64,000 nt of DNA from Rhodoferax sp. GTDB taxonomy: Bacteria; Pseudomonadota; Gammaproteobacteria; Burkholderiales; Burkholderiaceae_C. Where the stretch lies: assembly GCA_018061265.1 (NCBI GenBank), contig JAGOUM010000004.1, positions 45,818 to 109,817 of the forward strand, given 5' to 3'. Every line of letters begins with the position of its first letter. Within the stretch, counting starts at the first letter, position 1. Below the pieces are notes generated by a model, which worked only from the letters and a program-made list of their open reading frames with translations, had not been told where the DNA came from and made no database searches. This document shows positions 25,939-34,773 of this stretch, piece after piece. Made by a program: the position numbers and the translations under genes.

Positions 25939-28461
25939 TTACGTAGCGGCACTTGCAAACAGATCATCGAGTTGCGGGTTACTGGTGATCAGCAGCAGTT
26001 TCTTGATCGTGGCGGTTTGGTTGATTTCCAGGCGCGCGAAATGCTCGCCACCAGCCGAAGACTGCTTGCGAATCAGTTGGATGCGCCCGAACAGTGCACC
26101 GTGTTTTTCAGCAAACTTTGCCAGCCCGACAGCCTTCTCAAAGTTGTCCCTCAGGCTAGGGTCGTGGGGCTCCAGAATATCGATGACAAAGTGACTGTCG
26201 GCTTTGCGCACAATAACCAGGTCAGGAAACATCGGGCGAACGTCGCCCCCCGTTTCATACGGAATTTCGAGTGACCACGGCTTGCGATCCAGATTGCGCA
26301 ACCAGTCGACCACTTCAGGCTTGGCCAGTTCTTCCTTCAATACCTCGGCTTCCCAACTGCCCAGCTCGGCACGAAACTGGCCATTGCCTTCCACATACAG
26401 ATGGCGCTCCCAGAGGGGATCAGTCGGCAGTCGCTTGAAGTCGATGGATACTGGCAAATGCCATAGCACTTCGTTGGGCTTGGCTGTCGCCAGCCGCAGC
26501 TTCTCGTAATTGACGCACCGCTGCTCCTTGAGTTTGTAGATGGCCTTCTTGTGCTGGTCATAAAGACCATCGAAGGCTGCCTCTGCCTTTGATTCCAGCA
26601 CTGCCATTTCTGCCGCGTTGCGGGCCAGAACGATGGCCCCGACCTTAACTTCCAGCGCATCACGATCCGCGTGGGCGCGCCAATACTCCATCTGCAAACC
26701 GTGGCTGAAGGCGCGCCCAGCCTCTTCGAACAGCCGATCAATGTCCACGTCCGAGGCATCGATGTGATAGTCCGCCGTTGGCTCTGCCACACCAGTGCCG
26801 TTGTTGACAGCCAAGGTGCGCAGGCCAACCTGCGTGATCGCTTTGGAGGCCGCATCGAACTGGCCTGCTGCCTTGATCGCGGCGACCCGCTGTCCCATCC
26901 ACTCAACAATCTGCTGCTTGGCTTGGCCCCAGGCATCGTCATCAATCTCATCGATGGTCAGACTGCGTGAGATGGCCATATACCGGCGCAGTGGGCTTTG
27001 CGCCCGAGCGGCATTCACACGGTAGGTGATCAATTCGTCGAGTGCCGCAAAGATGGACTCGCAGCCTTCGCGGCGCTTGAGCACCACCAAGTTCCGGCTG
27101 GAGCCCGTTTCGGCAGGCGGCACATCTTCCGCGTTGTGCAGTGAGGCCACCACGCTTTCCACGGCACCCGTGTCAAAGTACGGCAAAAACAGATGCACAT
27201 CATTGAGTGCGGCATCCTTCTCTATGCGGCGTGCCAACGGCGTGCGCACCATCCTACCCAGCAACTGGGCGATGTAGGTATGGTCCTCCGCACGGCGGAA
27301 CGACATCATCACTTCGGCGCGCGGGCAATCCCAACCAGTGGACAGGCTGGTCTTGAAGAACACCACACCGATGTTTTTGTCCGCGTCGATCCGCGAGGCT
27401 TCCACCTTGCGGACGCGGCGGCCGCCCACATCCAGGTCGCCCGTGTCGTGCATCGCATGGGCAACCTCGCCTTCATTCAGGCGGCGGCCAATGGCGCTCT
27501 CAATCACGGTCAACGCTGCACCGAGGTCGGTCTTGGTCAGTTGCCGGTCTGAACCGTTCTCAACTTGCACCACCAGCACTGGCCAGATGGTTTGCTCTTG
27601 CTCATCACGGCAATACGCACTCCATGCCGCGGTCATCTGCCCCCAGCGTCGGGCCGCTTCTTCCAAAAGCGCCATTTCAGCCGTCGTGGTGGCATCAGGG
27701 TGGTGGATCAGGATGCGGTCTTTCAGCAGGCCGGACTTGCGCACTTCTTCTGCGGGAACCGCCACCTTGTGCGTGGTAACCGTGTGTTCGGCATTGGCAA
27801 TCAAATCCAGGAATCGCTTGGGCGTAGCCGATACACCAATCACCATCGGCATTTTGACCAGGCCGACCTCGGGGTAACCCAGCAAGAAGCGCTGCATCAA
27901 GGTTTGCGCAGCCTGCGCCCCCTTGCCTGAAGTCATGCCGCGGTGCGCTTCGTCGATCACCACGTAGAAGCGGTCCGGAATGGCCCGCGCGGTACTGGTC
28001 AGCGTCTCCCAGATCAGATGCTGCCGTCCGTCGCCACGGTTGGTCAGCGGCTGATTGACGGCCAGCTTCTGCGTGTTGATGAAATAGATGCGCCCGCCAT
28101 CTAGCCGGGGCGCGTCAAAATGAGCATCGATGGTGATGAGCTGGTTGACCCGGTACACCTTGTCCGACTTGCTTTCGATCTTGAGCTTGGTCTGCTCGTT
28201 GAGCTCGGGCATGTCCGACACCCACAGGATCACGGCATCGGGTTGCGGCGCCCAATCCAGAGGCCAAGCCAACTGGTCATCGGGCTCATCCAAGATGGCC
28301 TCGAACAGCGCAGTCATCATGATCGTCTTGCCGCTGCCCGTGGCGGCAGAGAAAGCCACCACGTGCTGGTCGTCAGAGGACACTCCTTGACGAGCCTTTA
28401 CCAGCGCCTTGCGCAAATCGTTCAGCGCATCTTTCTGAAAATCGAACAGCGTAACCTTCAT
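25939..28461 (-). CDS. res: Type III restriction enzyme, helicase-nuclease subunit
   Basis: Res subunit of 840 residues. Superfamily 2 helicase motifs: Walker A ATGSGKT (residues 40-46), DEAH box (165-168), later STGWDCPRAEVMMSFR and YIAQLLGRMVRTPLARR. Near the C terminus PDLVIVRK and then VIDILEPH (about residues 746-766) form a PD-(D/E)xK-type endonuclease core. With Mod it should translocate ATP-dependently from an unmethylated asymmetric site and cut beside it. Its ATG overlaps the mod stop by four bases (ATGA). Length is close to other Res proteins, with no frameshift seen. Confidence 0.92.
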   Translation of the reverse strand: MKVTLFDFQKDALNDLRKALVKARQGVSSDDQHVVAFSAATGSGKTIMMTALFEAILDEPDDQLAWPLDWAPQPDAVILWVSDMPELNEQTKLKIESKSDKVYRVNQLITIDAHFDAPRLDGGRIYFINTQKLAVNQPLTNRGDGRQHLIWETLTSTARAIPDRFYVVIDEAHRGMTSGKGAQAAQTLMQRFLLGYPEVGLVKMPMVIGVSATPKRFLDLIANAEHTVTTHKVAVPAEEVRKSGLLKDRILIHHPDATTTAEMALLEEAARRWGQMTAAWSAYCRDEQEQTIWPVLVVQVENGSDRQLTKTDLGAALTVIESAIGRRLNEGEVAHAMHDTGDLDVGGRRVRKVEASRIDADKNIGVVFFKTSLSTGWDCPRAEVMMSFRRAEDHTYIAQLLGRMVRTPLARRIEKDAALNDVHLFLPYFDTGAVESVVASLHNAEDVPPAETGSSRNLVVLKRREGCESIFAALDELITYRVNAARAQSPLRRYMAISRSLTIDEIDDDAWGQAKQQIVEWMGQRVAAIKAAGQFDAASKAITQVGLRTLAVNNGTGVAEPTADYHIDASDVDIDRLFEEAGRAFSHGLQMEYWRAHADRDALEVKVGAIVLARNAAEMAVLESKAEAAFDGLYDQHKKAIYKLKEQRCVNYEKLRLATAKPNEVLWHLPVSIDFKRLPTDPLWERHLYVEGNGQFRAELGSWEAEVLKEELAKPEVVDWLRNLDRKPWSLEIPYETGGDVRPMFPDLVIVRKADSHFVIDILEPHDPSLRDNFEKAVGLAKFAEKHGALFGRIQLIRKQSSAGGEHFARLEINQTATIKKLLLITSNPQLDDLFASAAT

Positions 28462-31001
28462 GCCCGCGCTCCCTGTGTGCCAGCCTGACCGGCCAACCTG
28501 GCGTGTGACGGGTCCTGGTTCTTGTTGATCATGAAATTGAGCAGGTAATCGCGGTACAACTGCACGACCGTCAAGCCAGGGTTGGCCTTGCCCGCCACGT
28601 CGCGCAGGTCCTGCGCCATGGTTTTGAAGGATTCATCCGCGTCGGTGACGATGAACACCTGCGACAAGCCGGTGCGCCCGTCAAGCGACTTCAGCAAACG
28701 GCCCATACGTGTTTCATCCAGCAGCACCACAAAATTGCTGCCCTCCGGCGCAAACAGCACAGGTTCCAGCTCACCACGCTTCAGCACGGGTCGCGGGCCT
28801 ACGGCCCCAGCCTTCAGCCACAGCAGCGGCAGGATTTCGTGGAAGGCGCGGCGCAGCGACACGCGTTCGCGCTCCAGAAAATCCAGCTTGAAGTAGGCGA
28901 GGTTGGCAGCAAAGCCCGCGCTCATCTGGCGCTTTTCTTCCTCCGGCACCAGTATCGGCCCGAGCAGCTCCACCACCTGCACCTTCAACTGGTCGAACAC
29001 ACGCTTGACGGGCATGACGATATAGAAGTCGGTGATGTGCTCTTGTCCGTCGAGTGCCTCCAGCCAATCTTCTGCGGCTGCCGGGTCAAACAGCACAGTG
29101 GCCTTGTGGTCCTCCGACACGATGAAGGGGCACGGCTCTTTCACCAGCGTCTGCGGCAGGCCATCGATCATCGCCACCACCTGTTTTTTCTTGGCGGGCG
29201 TATCAAGTTGCGCGGGATCAACAAAGCCGATCTGCGTGAAGCTGCGCGCTTTCTCGCGCTCCACGGTTTTGCCGGTCAGGTATTCACCGGTCAGCACCGA
29301 GCCATCATCACGCCTGCCGAGGATGGTGTACTTGCTGCGCGGCCAGGTCACCGAACGGCAGATGCCTTGGGCTTCCCATTCTGCGTCGCCGGGTTGCAAG
29401 CCACGGGCGGTCAGCGCGGCAGCCTCCTCGGCCGAGACTTCGTTGTTGGTGACCAGAATGCAGCGGCGCTGGCCGCCGTCGGTAGCGTTGAGCAGGTTGA
29501 CGGCGTTTAGCGTGGTGCCGCTGCCGGCGAAGAAATCTACGACTAGGGCGGTGGGTTTTTCTTCCAGGTAAAACCTGATCGTGTCCCGCACTGCATAGAG
29601 GCTTTTCGGAAATGGGAATCGCCGGTCTGGAAGAATATCTCCAAGCAACCGTGATCCATATTGGGTTGCATCATGACTCGAAATACGCCACTGGCTTCCA
29701 GGCACTGCAATCACAAAGCTTGCATCGGCATCATCGACGATGATGGAACCATCTGCCGCACGTCCGGCCTCTTGAAATTCACCGCGCTGAATTTTGGCGT
29801 ACTCTCCGTCCTTCAAGATGTAAATGACGAAGCCACGTTTTTCGTTGCCTCCAACTCGGACTCGTCCAAGTGCCATGCGCCCCTTGAACGTGTCAGGCGA
29901 CCACTGCCAGTTGCCTTCACTCCCGTTCTTTCTAATTGGCAGAACTGCTACCAGCCCTTTCATTTTCGGTGCTACGGACTGCCCAGCAGGCATGGGATCT
30001 CCAATATGCTCAATTGTTTTCTTTTTCGGGTCCACGTAGATCGGATAAAAACACCCAGGCGAATGGCTCCGTTCGGCATTTGTCCCAGAGCGCCGCAGCA
30101 AGTCCCAACGGATATTCCCAGTGTGAGTCCGACCCTTGCCTGAAACCCACTCCCGACCGAGGCGAAGTCGACTTGGAGCTGCTGTACCCAGCATCACCAC
30201 GAGTATGTACTCATCACTTCGACCAAATCCGCCAACCCTGGCAACACTTGCTGGATTGATCATCGTGCTGATCATTTGAATACGTGCATCCGGGAACCCC
30301 TGCTCAAGCAACATCCCTAGATGCAAATACTCTTTTTCATCGATGGTGACGATCAGCACCCCGGTATCCGGCTTGAGCAGTCGCCTGGCCAGTTTCAAGC
30401 GCTTTTCCATGAAGGCCAACCATTTGCTGTGCCGCCAGCTATCGTTGCCATCCACGTAGTCGTTGTTGTATTTCCAGTCGCGCGCGCCAGTGTTGTAAGG
30501 CGGGTCGATGTAGATGCAATCCACCTGCCCCACATACAGGTAGTCCAGCAATTGCAGCGCGTGGTAGTTGTCAGCCTCGATCAGCGTGTGCCAGGGGGCA
30601 TCTGCTGGGCCGTTGGCGACGGCATCCACGGGCACCAGCGCGGGGAAGATCGGCTCGCCAAATTCCCGAACCACCAGCAGTTCATCCACCGGGAACTGCA
30701 CCGGCTCTGCCGCTGCGCGGGTCGGTTCGCTGGGGTGCGCCACGTTGCTGGGTTTAACGCAGGTGCCCACGCCCGCGTGGATGGACTTGATTTGCCACAC
30801 ATCTTTCAGCGTGCCCTGACGTCGACACACCAGATCGCCCCTGCATGGCTCGGCACCGTGCAGCGGCAACAACTCGGGCAGGTGATCTTCAAACACCAAA
30901 CCGAATTTTTTTTCCTTGGCGGCATTGGCCCACTCGGCGGACAGGCGCTCGCGCAGGCGGGGATCGCTGATTTGCGCGATCAGGTCATGGATGGCAGACA
31001 A
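28458..31001 (-). CDS. mod: Type III DNA methyltransferase (Mod)
   Basis: An 847-residue methyltransferase, longer than classical Mod proteins of 600-700 residues. Motif IV YIDPPYN (residues 164-170) precedes motif I FFAGSGTT (490-497), the beta-class order of N6-adenine methylases. The segment between them (about 250-460) should hold the target-recognition domain. The start is TTG, preceded by a purine-rich GGGGGAG; no ATG or GTG is better placed, and MSAIHDLIAQ is the N terminus I expect for this group. The C-terminal 250 residues form an extra domain that may interact with Res. Confidence 0.92.
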   Translation of the reverse strand: MSAIHDLIAQISDPRLRERLSAEWANAAKEKKFGLVFEDHLPELLPLHGAEPCRGDLVCRRQGTLKDVWQIKSIHAGVGTCVKPSNVAHPSEPTRAAAEPVQFPVDELLVVREFGEPIFPALVPVDAVANGPADAPWHTLIEADNYHALQLLDYLYVGQVDCIYIDPPYNTGARDWKYNNDYVDGNDSWRHSKWLAFMEKRLKLARRLLKPDTGVLIVTIDEKEYLHLGMLLEQGFPDARIQMISTMINPASVARVGGFGRSDEYILVVMLGTAAPSRLRLGREWVSGKGRTHTGNIRWDLLRRSGTNAERSHSPGCFYPIYVDPKKKTIEHIGDPMPAGQSVAPKMKGLVAVLPIRKNGSEGNWQWSPDTFKGRMALGRVRVGGNEKRGFVIYILKDGEYAKIQRGEFQEAGRAADGSIIVDDADASFVIAVPGSQWRISSHDATQYGSRLLGDILPDRRFPFPKSLYAVRDTIRFYLEEKPTALVVDFFAGSGTTLNAVNLLNATDGGQRRCILVTNNEVSAEEAAALTARGLQPGDAEWEAQGICRSVTWPRSKYTILGRRDDGSVLTGEYLTGKTVEREKARSFTQIGFVDPAQLDTPAKKKQVVAMIDGLPQTLVKEPCPFIVSEDHKATVLFDPAAAEDWLEALDGQEHITDFYIVMPVKRVFDQLKVQVVELLGPILVPEEEKRQMSAGFAANLAYFKLDFLERERVSLRRAFHEILPLLWLKAGAVGPRPVLKRGELEPVLFAPEGSNFVVLLDETRMGRLLKSLDGRTGLSQVFIVTDADESFKTMAQDLRDVAGKANPGLTVVQLYRDYLLNFMINKNQDPSHARLAGQAGTQGARA

Positions 31002-31037
31002 AAGCTCCCCCTTGTTGTTCCTTGGGCCGTGCCGAGT

Positions 31038-31226
31038 TCAATCCAGCACCACCAAAAATTCGGTGGCCAGCGCAATGGGCTGGGTTTCGCGGGCGTTCTT
31101 TTCAATGGAAACCAGTCCGTAACCCACCGTCATCCGAAGTGCGCGCGACAGGTTGGGCGCATGCTTGCCTGAAACCGTGGCATCAGGCGCATCAGAGAGA
31201 CGAATTCCGACGACGCAACGTTTCAT
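31038..31226 (-). CDS. Small hypothetical protein upstream of mod
   Basis: 62 codons, ATG to TGA, 36 bases before the mod start and on the same strand. The predicted peptide ends in RETQPIALATEFLVVLD. No ribosome site is obvious and no family is recognised. Position at the head of the restriction operon is the main reason to list it; it could equally be leader sequence that happens to be open. Confidence 0.45.
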   Translation of the reverse strand: MKRCVVGIRLSDAPDATVSGKHAPNLSRALRMTVGYGLVSIEKNARETQPIALATEFLVVLD

Positions 31227-31426
31227 GGCAAATGGTTCGGGATGGGAAAAATTTCAATTATTGAATCAGTCTGACACAACTATGACGAGGGGCTGGAGAG
31301 CAAGATTCCCAGTCATCAACGCTCGGCTTCTTGATCGCTCGGCGCGTGAATGGTGACATCGCCAATTCCAAGAGCCTGACATGACTACTTCGGCCATCGC
31401 CCGGAGCCTACCCGAGTCCTTGTGTG

Positions 31427-31502
31427 TGGTGGAGAGGAGGAGGATCGAACTCCCGACCTCTGCATTGCGAACGCAGCGCTCTCCCAGCTGAGCTACCCCC
31501 CC
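31427..31502 (-). tRNA. tRNA-Ala (anticodon CGC)
   Basis: A 76-base cloverleaf on the minus strand. The acceptor stem is GGGGGGG paired with CCTCTCC, the D-arm is GCTC/GAGC, and the anticodon loop TTCGCAA gives CGC (reads GCG, Ala). The T-arm is GGGAG with loop TTCGATC and CTCCT, and an encoded CCA ends the gene. The restriction operon lies on its 3' side, a common position for integrated DNA. Confidence 0.95.
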
Positions 31503-31572
31503 GCCGAAATTGGAGTCTAGCGCCTTTCCGGGAGTTTGGCGCAATACACGCACCGCGTTTTTTGCAGCTTGG

Positions 31573-31586
31573 TTGATTTAAGTCAT
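31573..31586 (+). promoter_or_regulatory. FNR/Anr-type box controlling the ubi cluster
   Basis: TTGATTTAAGTCAT matches TTGAT-N4-RTCAA except the last base. The box is centred at 31579.5. A TAGCCT at 31609-31614 can serve as -10, placing transcription start at about 31621, exactly 41.5 bases from the box centre, which is the class II activator spacing. The leader to the ubiU ATG would be about 18 bases. The genes it precedes make ubiquinone without oxygen, so anaerobic activation makes sense. Confidence 0.65.
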
Positions 31587-31638
31587 TTACGCCAATGCAG
31601 GTCTTGGTTAGCCTCACGGCCTTCACGTCCAAACCCAT

Positions 31639-32697
31639 ATGAATGCCGTTGTTTCTCCTACCCTGAACCGCCCGCCTGTGCCAGCCACAGCAACCTCCAT
31701 GGAGCTGGTGTGTCCGGCAGGCAGCCTTCCGGCTTTGAAGGCGGCCGTGGACAACGGCGCTGATTGTGTGTACCTGGGTTTCCGTGACGCGACCAATGCG
31801 CGGAATTTTGCAGGACTGAACTTTGACGCTGCTGCCATTGAGTCGGGTATCCGCTATGCACATGATCGTGGTCGCAAGGTTTTCGTGGCACTCAATACCT
31901 ATCCGCAAGCTTCCAAGTCAGACCTCTGGCGCAGCGCTGTAGACCGGGCAGCCGCCAGCGGTGTTGACGCGGTCATCCTGGCCGACCCCGGATTGATGGC
32001 GTATGCAACACAACATCAACCGCAGCTTCGATTGCATTTGTCAGTGCAGGGCTCGGCGACAAACTACGAAGCACTGGACTTTTATTACCAGCACTTTGGC
32101 ATTGCACGCGCCGTGCTGCCGCGGGTTCTTTCGATGGCGCAAGTCGAGCAAGTGATCCAGAAGACCCAAGTTGAGATCGAAGTGTTTGGTTTTGGCAGTT
32201 TGTGTGTGATGGTGGAGGGTCGCTGTGCGCTTTCAAGCTACGTCACGGGTGAGGCACCCAACACCAACGGCGTTTGCTCACCGCCCAAAGCGGTGCGCTG
32301 GGTCGAGACGCCTCAGGGTCGCGAGTCGCGATTGAATGGCGTGCTGATTGACCGTTATGCCCCGGGCGAAAACGCCGGTTATCCCACGCTGTGCAAGGGC
32401 CGTTTTGACGTGGCCGACGACCAGAATTACTACGCCATCGAGGAGCCCACCAGCCTCAATACACTGGAACTGCTGCCAGCGCTTATGGTTATGGGCGTTC
32501 GTGCTATCAAGATTGAAGGCCGCCAACGCAGTCCGGCCTATGTCGCGCAGGTGACCAAGGTTTGGCGCCAGGCCATTGACAGTTGTCGAGCCAACCCGGC
32601 GACTTATCGGCCCAAACCGGGCTGGTTCAGTGACCTCGACCGTGTGGCCGAGGGTCAGCAGCATACGCTGGGCGCTTACCATCGCCCGTGGAAGTAA
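31639..32697 (+). CDS. ubiU: O2-independent ubiquinone hydroxylation protein UbiU (U32 family)
   Basis: A 352-residue U32-family protein. With UbiV it forms an iron-sulfur complex that hydroxylates ubiquinone intermediates without oxygen. Four cysteines at 189, 196, 213 and 252 reproduce the spacing of the E. coli UbiU [4Fe-4S] ligands (7, 17 and 39 residues apart). The N terminus has about 20 extra residues before MELVCPAGSLPALKAAVD. ubiV begins four bases after its stop. The FNR-type box upstream suggests induction at low oxygen. Confidence 0.94.
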   Translation: MNAVVSPTLNRPPVPATATSMELVCPAGSLPALKAAVDNGADCVYLGFRDATNARNFAGLNFDAAAIESGIRYAHDRGRKVFVALNTYPQASKSDLWRSAVDRAAASGVDAVILADPGLMAYATQHQPQLRLHLSVQGSATNYEALDFYYQHFGIARAVLPRVLSMAQVEQVIQKTQVEIEVFGFGSLCVMVEGRCALSSYVTGEAPNTNGVCSPPKAVRWVETPQGRESRLNGVLIDRYAPGENAGYPTLCKGRFDVADDQNYYAIEEPTSLNTLELLPALMVMGVRAIKIEGRQRSPAYVAQVTKVWRQAIDSCRANPATYRPKPGWFSDLDRVAEGQQHTLGAYHRPWK

Positions 32698-32701
32698 ACC
32701 G

Positions 32702-33598
32702 ATGAAACTCTCCTTAGGACCCCTGCTGTATTACTGGCCACGTGAGCAGGTATTGGCTTTTTACCGGGACATTGCCACCAGCCCGGTGGACATCGTTTAC
32801 CTGGGTGAAGCCGTGTGTTCGCGCCGTCATGAAGTCCGGCTTAACGACTGGTTCGATCTGGCGGCGATGTTGCAGGCGGCGGGCAAACAGGTGGTACTGT
32901 CTACACAGGTGCTGATCGAGTCCGGCGCTGACGTGACGGTATTGCACAAAATTGCCGCCAACACTCAATATATGGTGGAGGCCAATGACATGGGTGCCGT
33001 GCATTGCCTGGCGGGCAAGGTCCCATTTGTGGCGGGGCCGCACCTCAACATCTACAACCTGCCCACCTTGCAGTGGATGGCACCATTGGGCGTGACGCGT
33101 TGGGTGATGCCCCTGGAGATGGGCCGTGACGACCTGGCCGTAATGCAGCAAGGCCGCCCGCAACATGTTGAGACCGAAGTATTTGCCTACGGCCGAATGC
33201 CGCTGGCATTTTCGGCACGTTGTTTTACCGCGCGCCACGCCAACCTGCCCAAGGACGATTGCCAGTTCAAATGTATGGAACATCCCGACGGACTGCTGAT
33301 GCGAACACGGGAAAACGAGGCCTTTCTGGTGCTCAACGGCATCCAGACCCAGTCGGCCCGGGTTCACAATCTTCTGCCGCAGATCGAAGCCCTGCGCATG
33401 CTTGGTGTGGAAGTCCTGCGTGTCAGCCCTCAGTCGCAACACACGCCGCGCATTCTTGAGCTGTTTCAGGGTGTCATGAAAGGAGCGCTTGCCCAAGCAC
33501 AAGCCAACGCAGAACTGCAGAGCCTGATGCCCGAACAAGCCTGCAACGGCTATTGGTTCACCCGTCCGGGGCTGGAACTGGTGGCCGATGTTGTCTGA
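32702..33598 (+). CDS. ubiV: O2-independent ubiquinone hydroxylation protein UbiV (U32 family)
   Basis: A 298-residue partner of UbiU. Cysteines at 39, 174, 187 and 191 match the UbiV iron-sulfur pattern (the last three 13 and 4 apart). Conserved openings are LSLGPLLYYWPREQVLAFY and YLGEAVCSRRHE. The true ATG lies four bases after the ubiU stop; the open frame extends 42 codons upstream inside ubiU and is not used. It probably works as a heterodimer with UbiU, with prephenate as the likely oxygen source as shown in E. coli. Confidence 0.94.
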   Translation: MKLSLGPLLYYWPREQVLAFYRDIATSPVDIVYLGEAVCSRRHEVRLNDWFDLAAMLQAAGKQVVLSTQVLIESGADVTVLHKIAANTQYMVEANDMGAVHCLAGKVPFVAGPHLNIYNLPTLQWMAPLGVTRWVMPLEMGRDDLAVMQQGRPQHVETEVFAYGRMPLAFSARCFTARHANLPKDDCQFKCMEHPDGLLMRTRENEAFLVLNGIQTQSARVHNLLPQIEALRMLGVEVLRVSPQSQHTPRILELFQGVMKGALAQAQANAELQSLMPEQACNGYWFTRPGLELVADVV

Positions 33599-33639
33599 AC
33601 GGCGCTTGCGCTGCCTTTTTTGGATGGAATAATGACGTC

Positions 33640-34134
33640 ATGGCCAACCAAACTTTTGTCGTCCCCAAGCCCTTGGGCAATTTGCTAGGCCTCTTGCCGG
33701 CCTACCCGGGTTCGCTGCTTTTTGTCACCGGCCTCAATGTGGCACTGGCAAAACAGCTTACCACCGATGTGACCGAACAGCTGGGCGGCAAAAAGCTGCG
33801 CCTGCGCGTCACGGATATGCAATGGGAGTTCGACTTTGTCTGGAAGAAGGATCGTTTTGTTGCCAGTCAGAACGTCGCTGCGGCCGACTTGACCATTGCG
33901 GCCAGCGCACACGACTTTTTTCTGCTGGCCAGTCGACAGGAAGACCCGGACACACTCTTCTTTAACCGCCGACTGGCGATGGAAGGTGACACCGAGTTGG
34001 GCTTGCTGGTGAAAAACACCATCGACGCGATTGAACTGCCGCAGCTGACGCTGGAGCAGCTTAAACCTTCCCGAGTGCTGGCACAAATTCGCCAGCGTTT
34101 TGGTGTACCTTTTGGCCGCGCTGGCTCGCACTGA
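33640..34134 (+). CDS. ubiT: Ubiquinone biosynthesis accessory factor UbiT (SCP2 domain)
   Basis: A 164-residue SCP2-fold lipid-binding protein. PKPLGNLLGLLPAYPGSLLF opens it, and the SCP2 core includes LRLRVTDMQWEFDFVW, ASAHDFFLLASRQEDPDTLF and FNRRLAMEGDTELGLLVKNT. UbiT is required with UbiU and UbiV for O2-independent ubiquinone synthesis and probably presents polyprenylated intermediates. It lies 41 bases after ubiV and 11 before ubiX, which is consistent with one operon. Confidence 0.9.
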   Translation: MANQTFVVPKPLGNLLGLLPAYPGSLLFVTGLNVALAKQLTTDVTEQLGGKKLRLRVTDMQWEFDFVWKKDRFVASQNVAAADLTIAASAHDFFLLASRQEDPDTLFFNRRLAMEGDTELGLLVKNTIDAIELPQLTLEQLKPSRVLAQIRQRFGVPFGRAGSH

Positions 34135-34145
34135 ATGGCCAGACC

Positions 34146-34727
34146 ATGACACACATCGCAACGCGCAAAATTGTCGTGGCGATCTCTGGCGCCAGTGGTG
34201 CCGTTTATGGCGTGCGACTGCTGCAACGCCTGCGTGACGAGCCAGGTGTGCAAACCCATTTGACGGTTTCGGAGGCCGGTTGGCTCAATTTGCAGCAGGA
34301 ACATGGCATGCCCCGCGCCGAACTTGAAGCACTGGCCGACGCGGTGTACCCGGTCCACGAGGTGGGCGCAGCCATTGCCAGCGGCTCCTTCCAGTGTGAC
34401 GGCATGGTGGTAGCGCCATGCTCTATGCGATCCCTGGCAGCGGTAGCGCATGGTCTGTCAGACAATCTGATCACCCGCGCCGCGGATGTGATGCTCAAGG
34501 AGCGCCGTCGGCTGATCCTGATGGTGCGTGAAACCCCGTTGAATCTGGTGCACTTGCGCAATATGACGACCGTCACCGAGATGGGCGGTATCATTTTCCC
34601 GCCCGTGCCAGCGTTTTATCACCGCCCGCAAAGCATCACCGATCTGGTTGATCACAGTGTGGAGCGTGTGCTTGACCTGCTGGGAATGCCGCCCGCCAAC
34701 GCGGCCAGATGGCCAGTGGACCAATAA
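34146..34727 (+). CDS. ubiX: Flavin prenyltransferase UbiX
   Basis: A 193-residue enzyme that attaches a dimethylallyl group to FMN to make the prenylated cofactor of UbiD. Hallmarks: VAISGASGAVYGVRLLQRL at the N terminus, APCSMRSLAAVAHGLSDNLI, the ERRRLILMVRETPL basic loop and PPVPAFYHRPQSI. It precedes ubiD by 46 bases, so cofactor synthesis and decarboxylase are co-encoded. Start and length are normal for the family. Confidence 0.95.
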   Translation: MTHIATRKIVVAISGASGAVYGVRLLQRLRDEPGVQTHLTVSEAGWLNLQQEHGMPRAELEALADAVYPVHEVGAAIASGSFQCDGMVVAPCSMRSLAAVAHGLSDNLITRAADVMLKERRRLILMVRETPLNLVHLRNMTTVTEMGGIIFPPVPAFYHRPQSITDLVDHSVERVLDLLGMPPANAARWPVDQ

Positions 34728-34773
34728 TGTTCCGGGTTCTCGCCCCGATTTCTTGACCATTCCCTGAGTCGTC

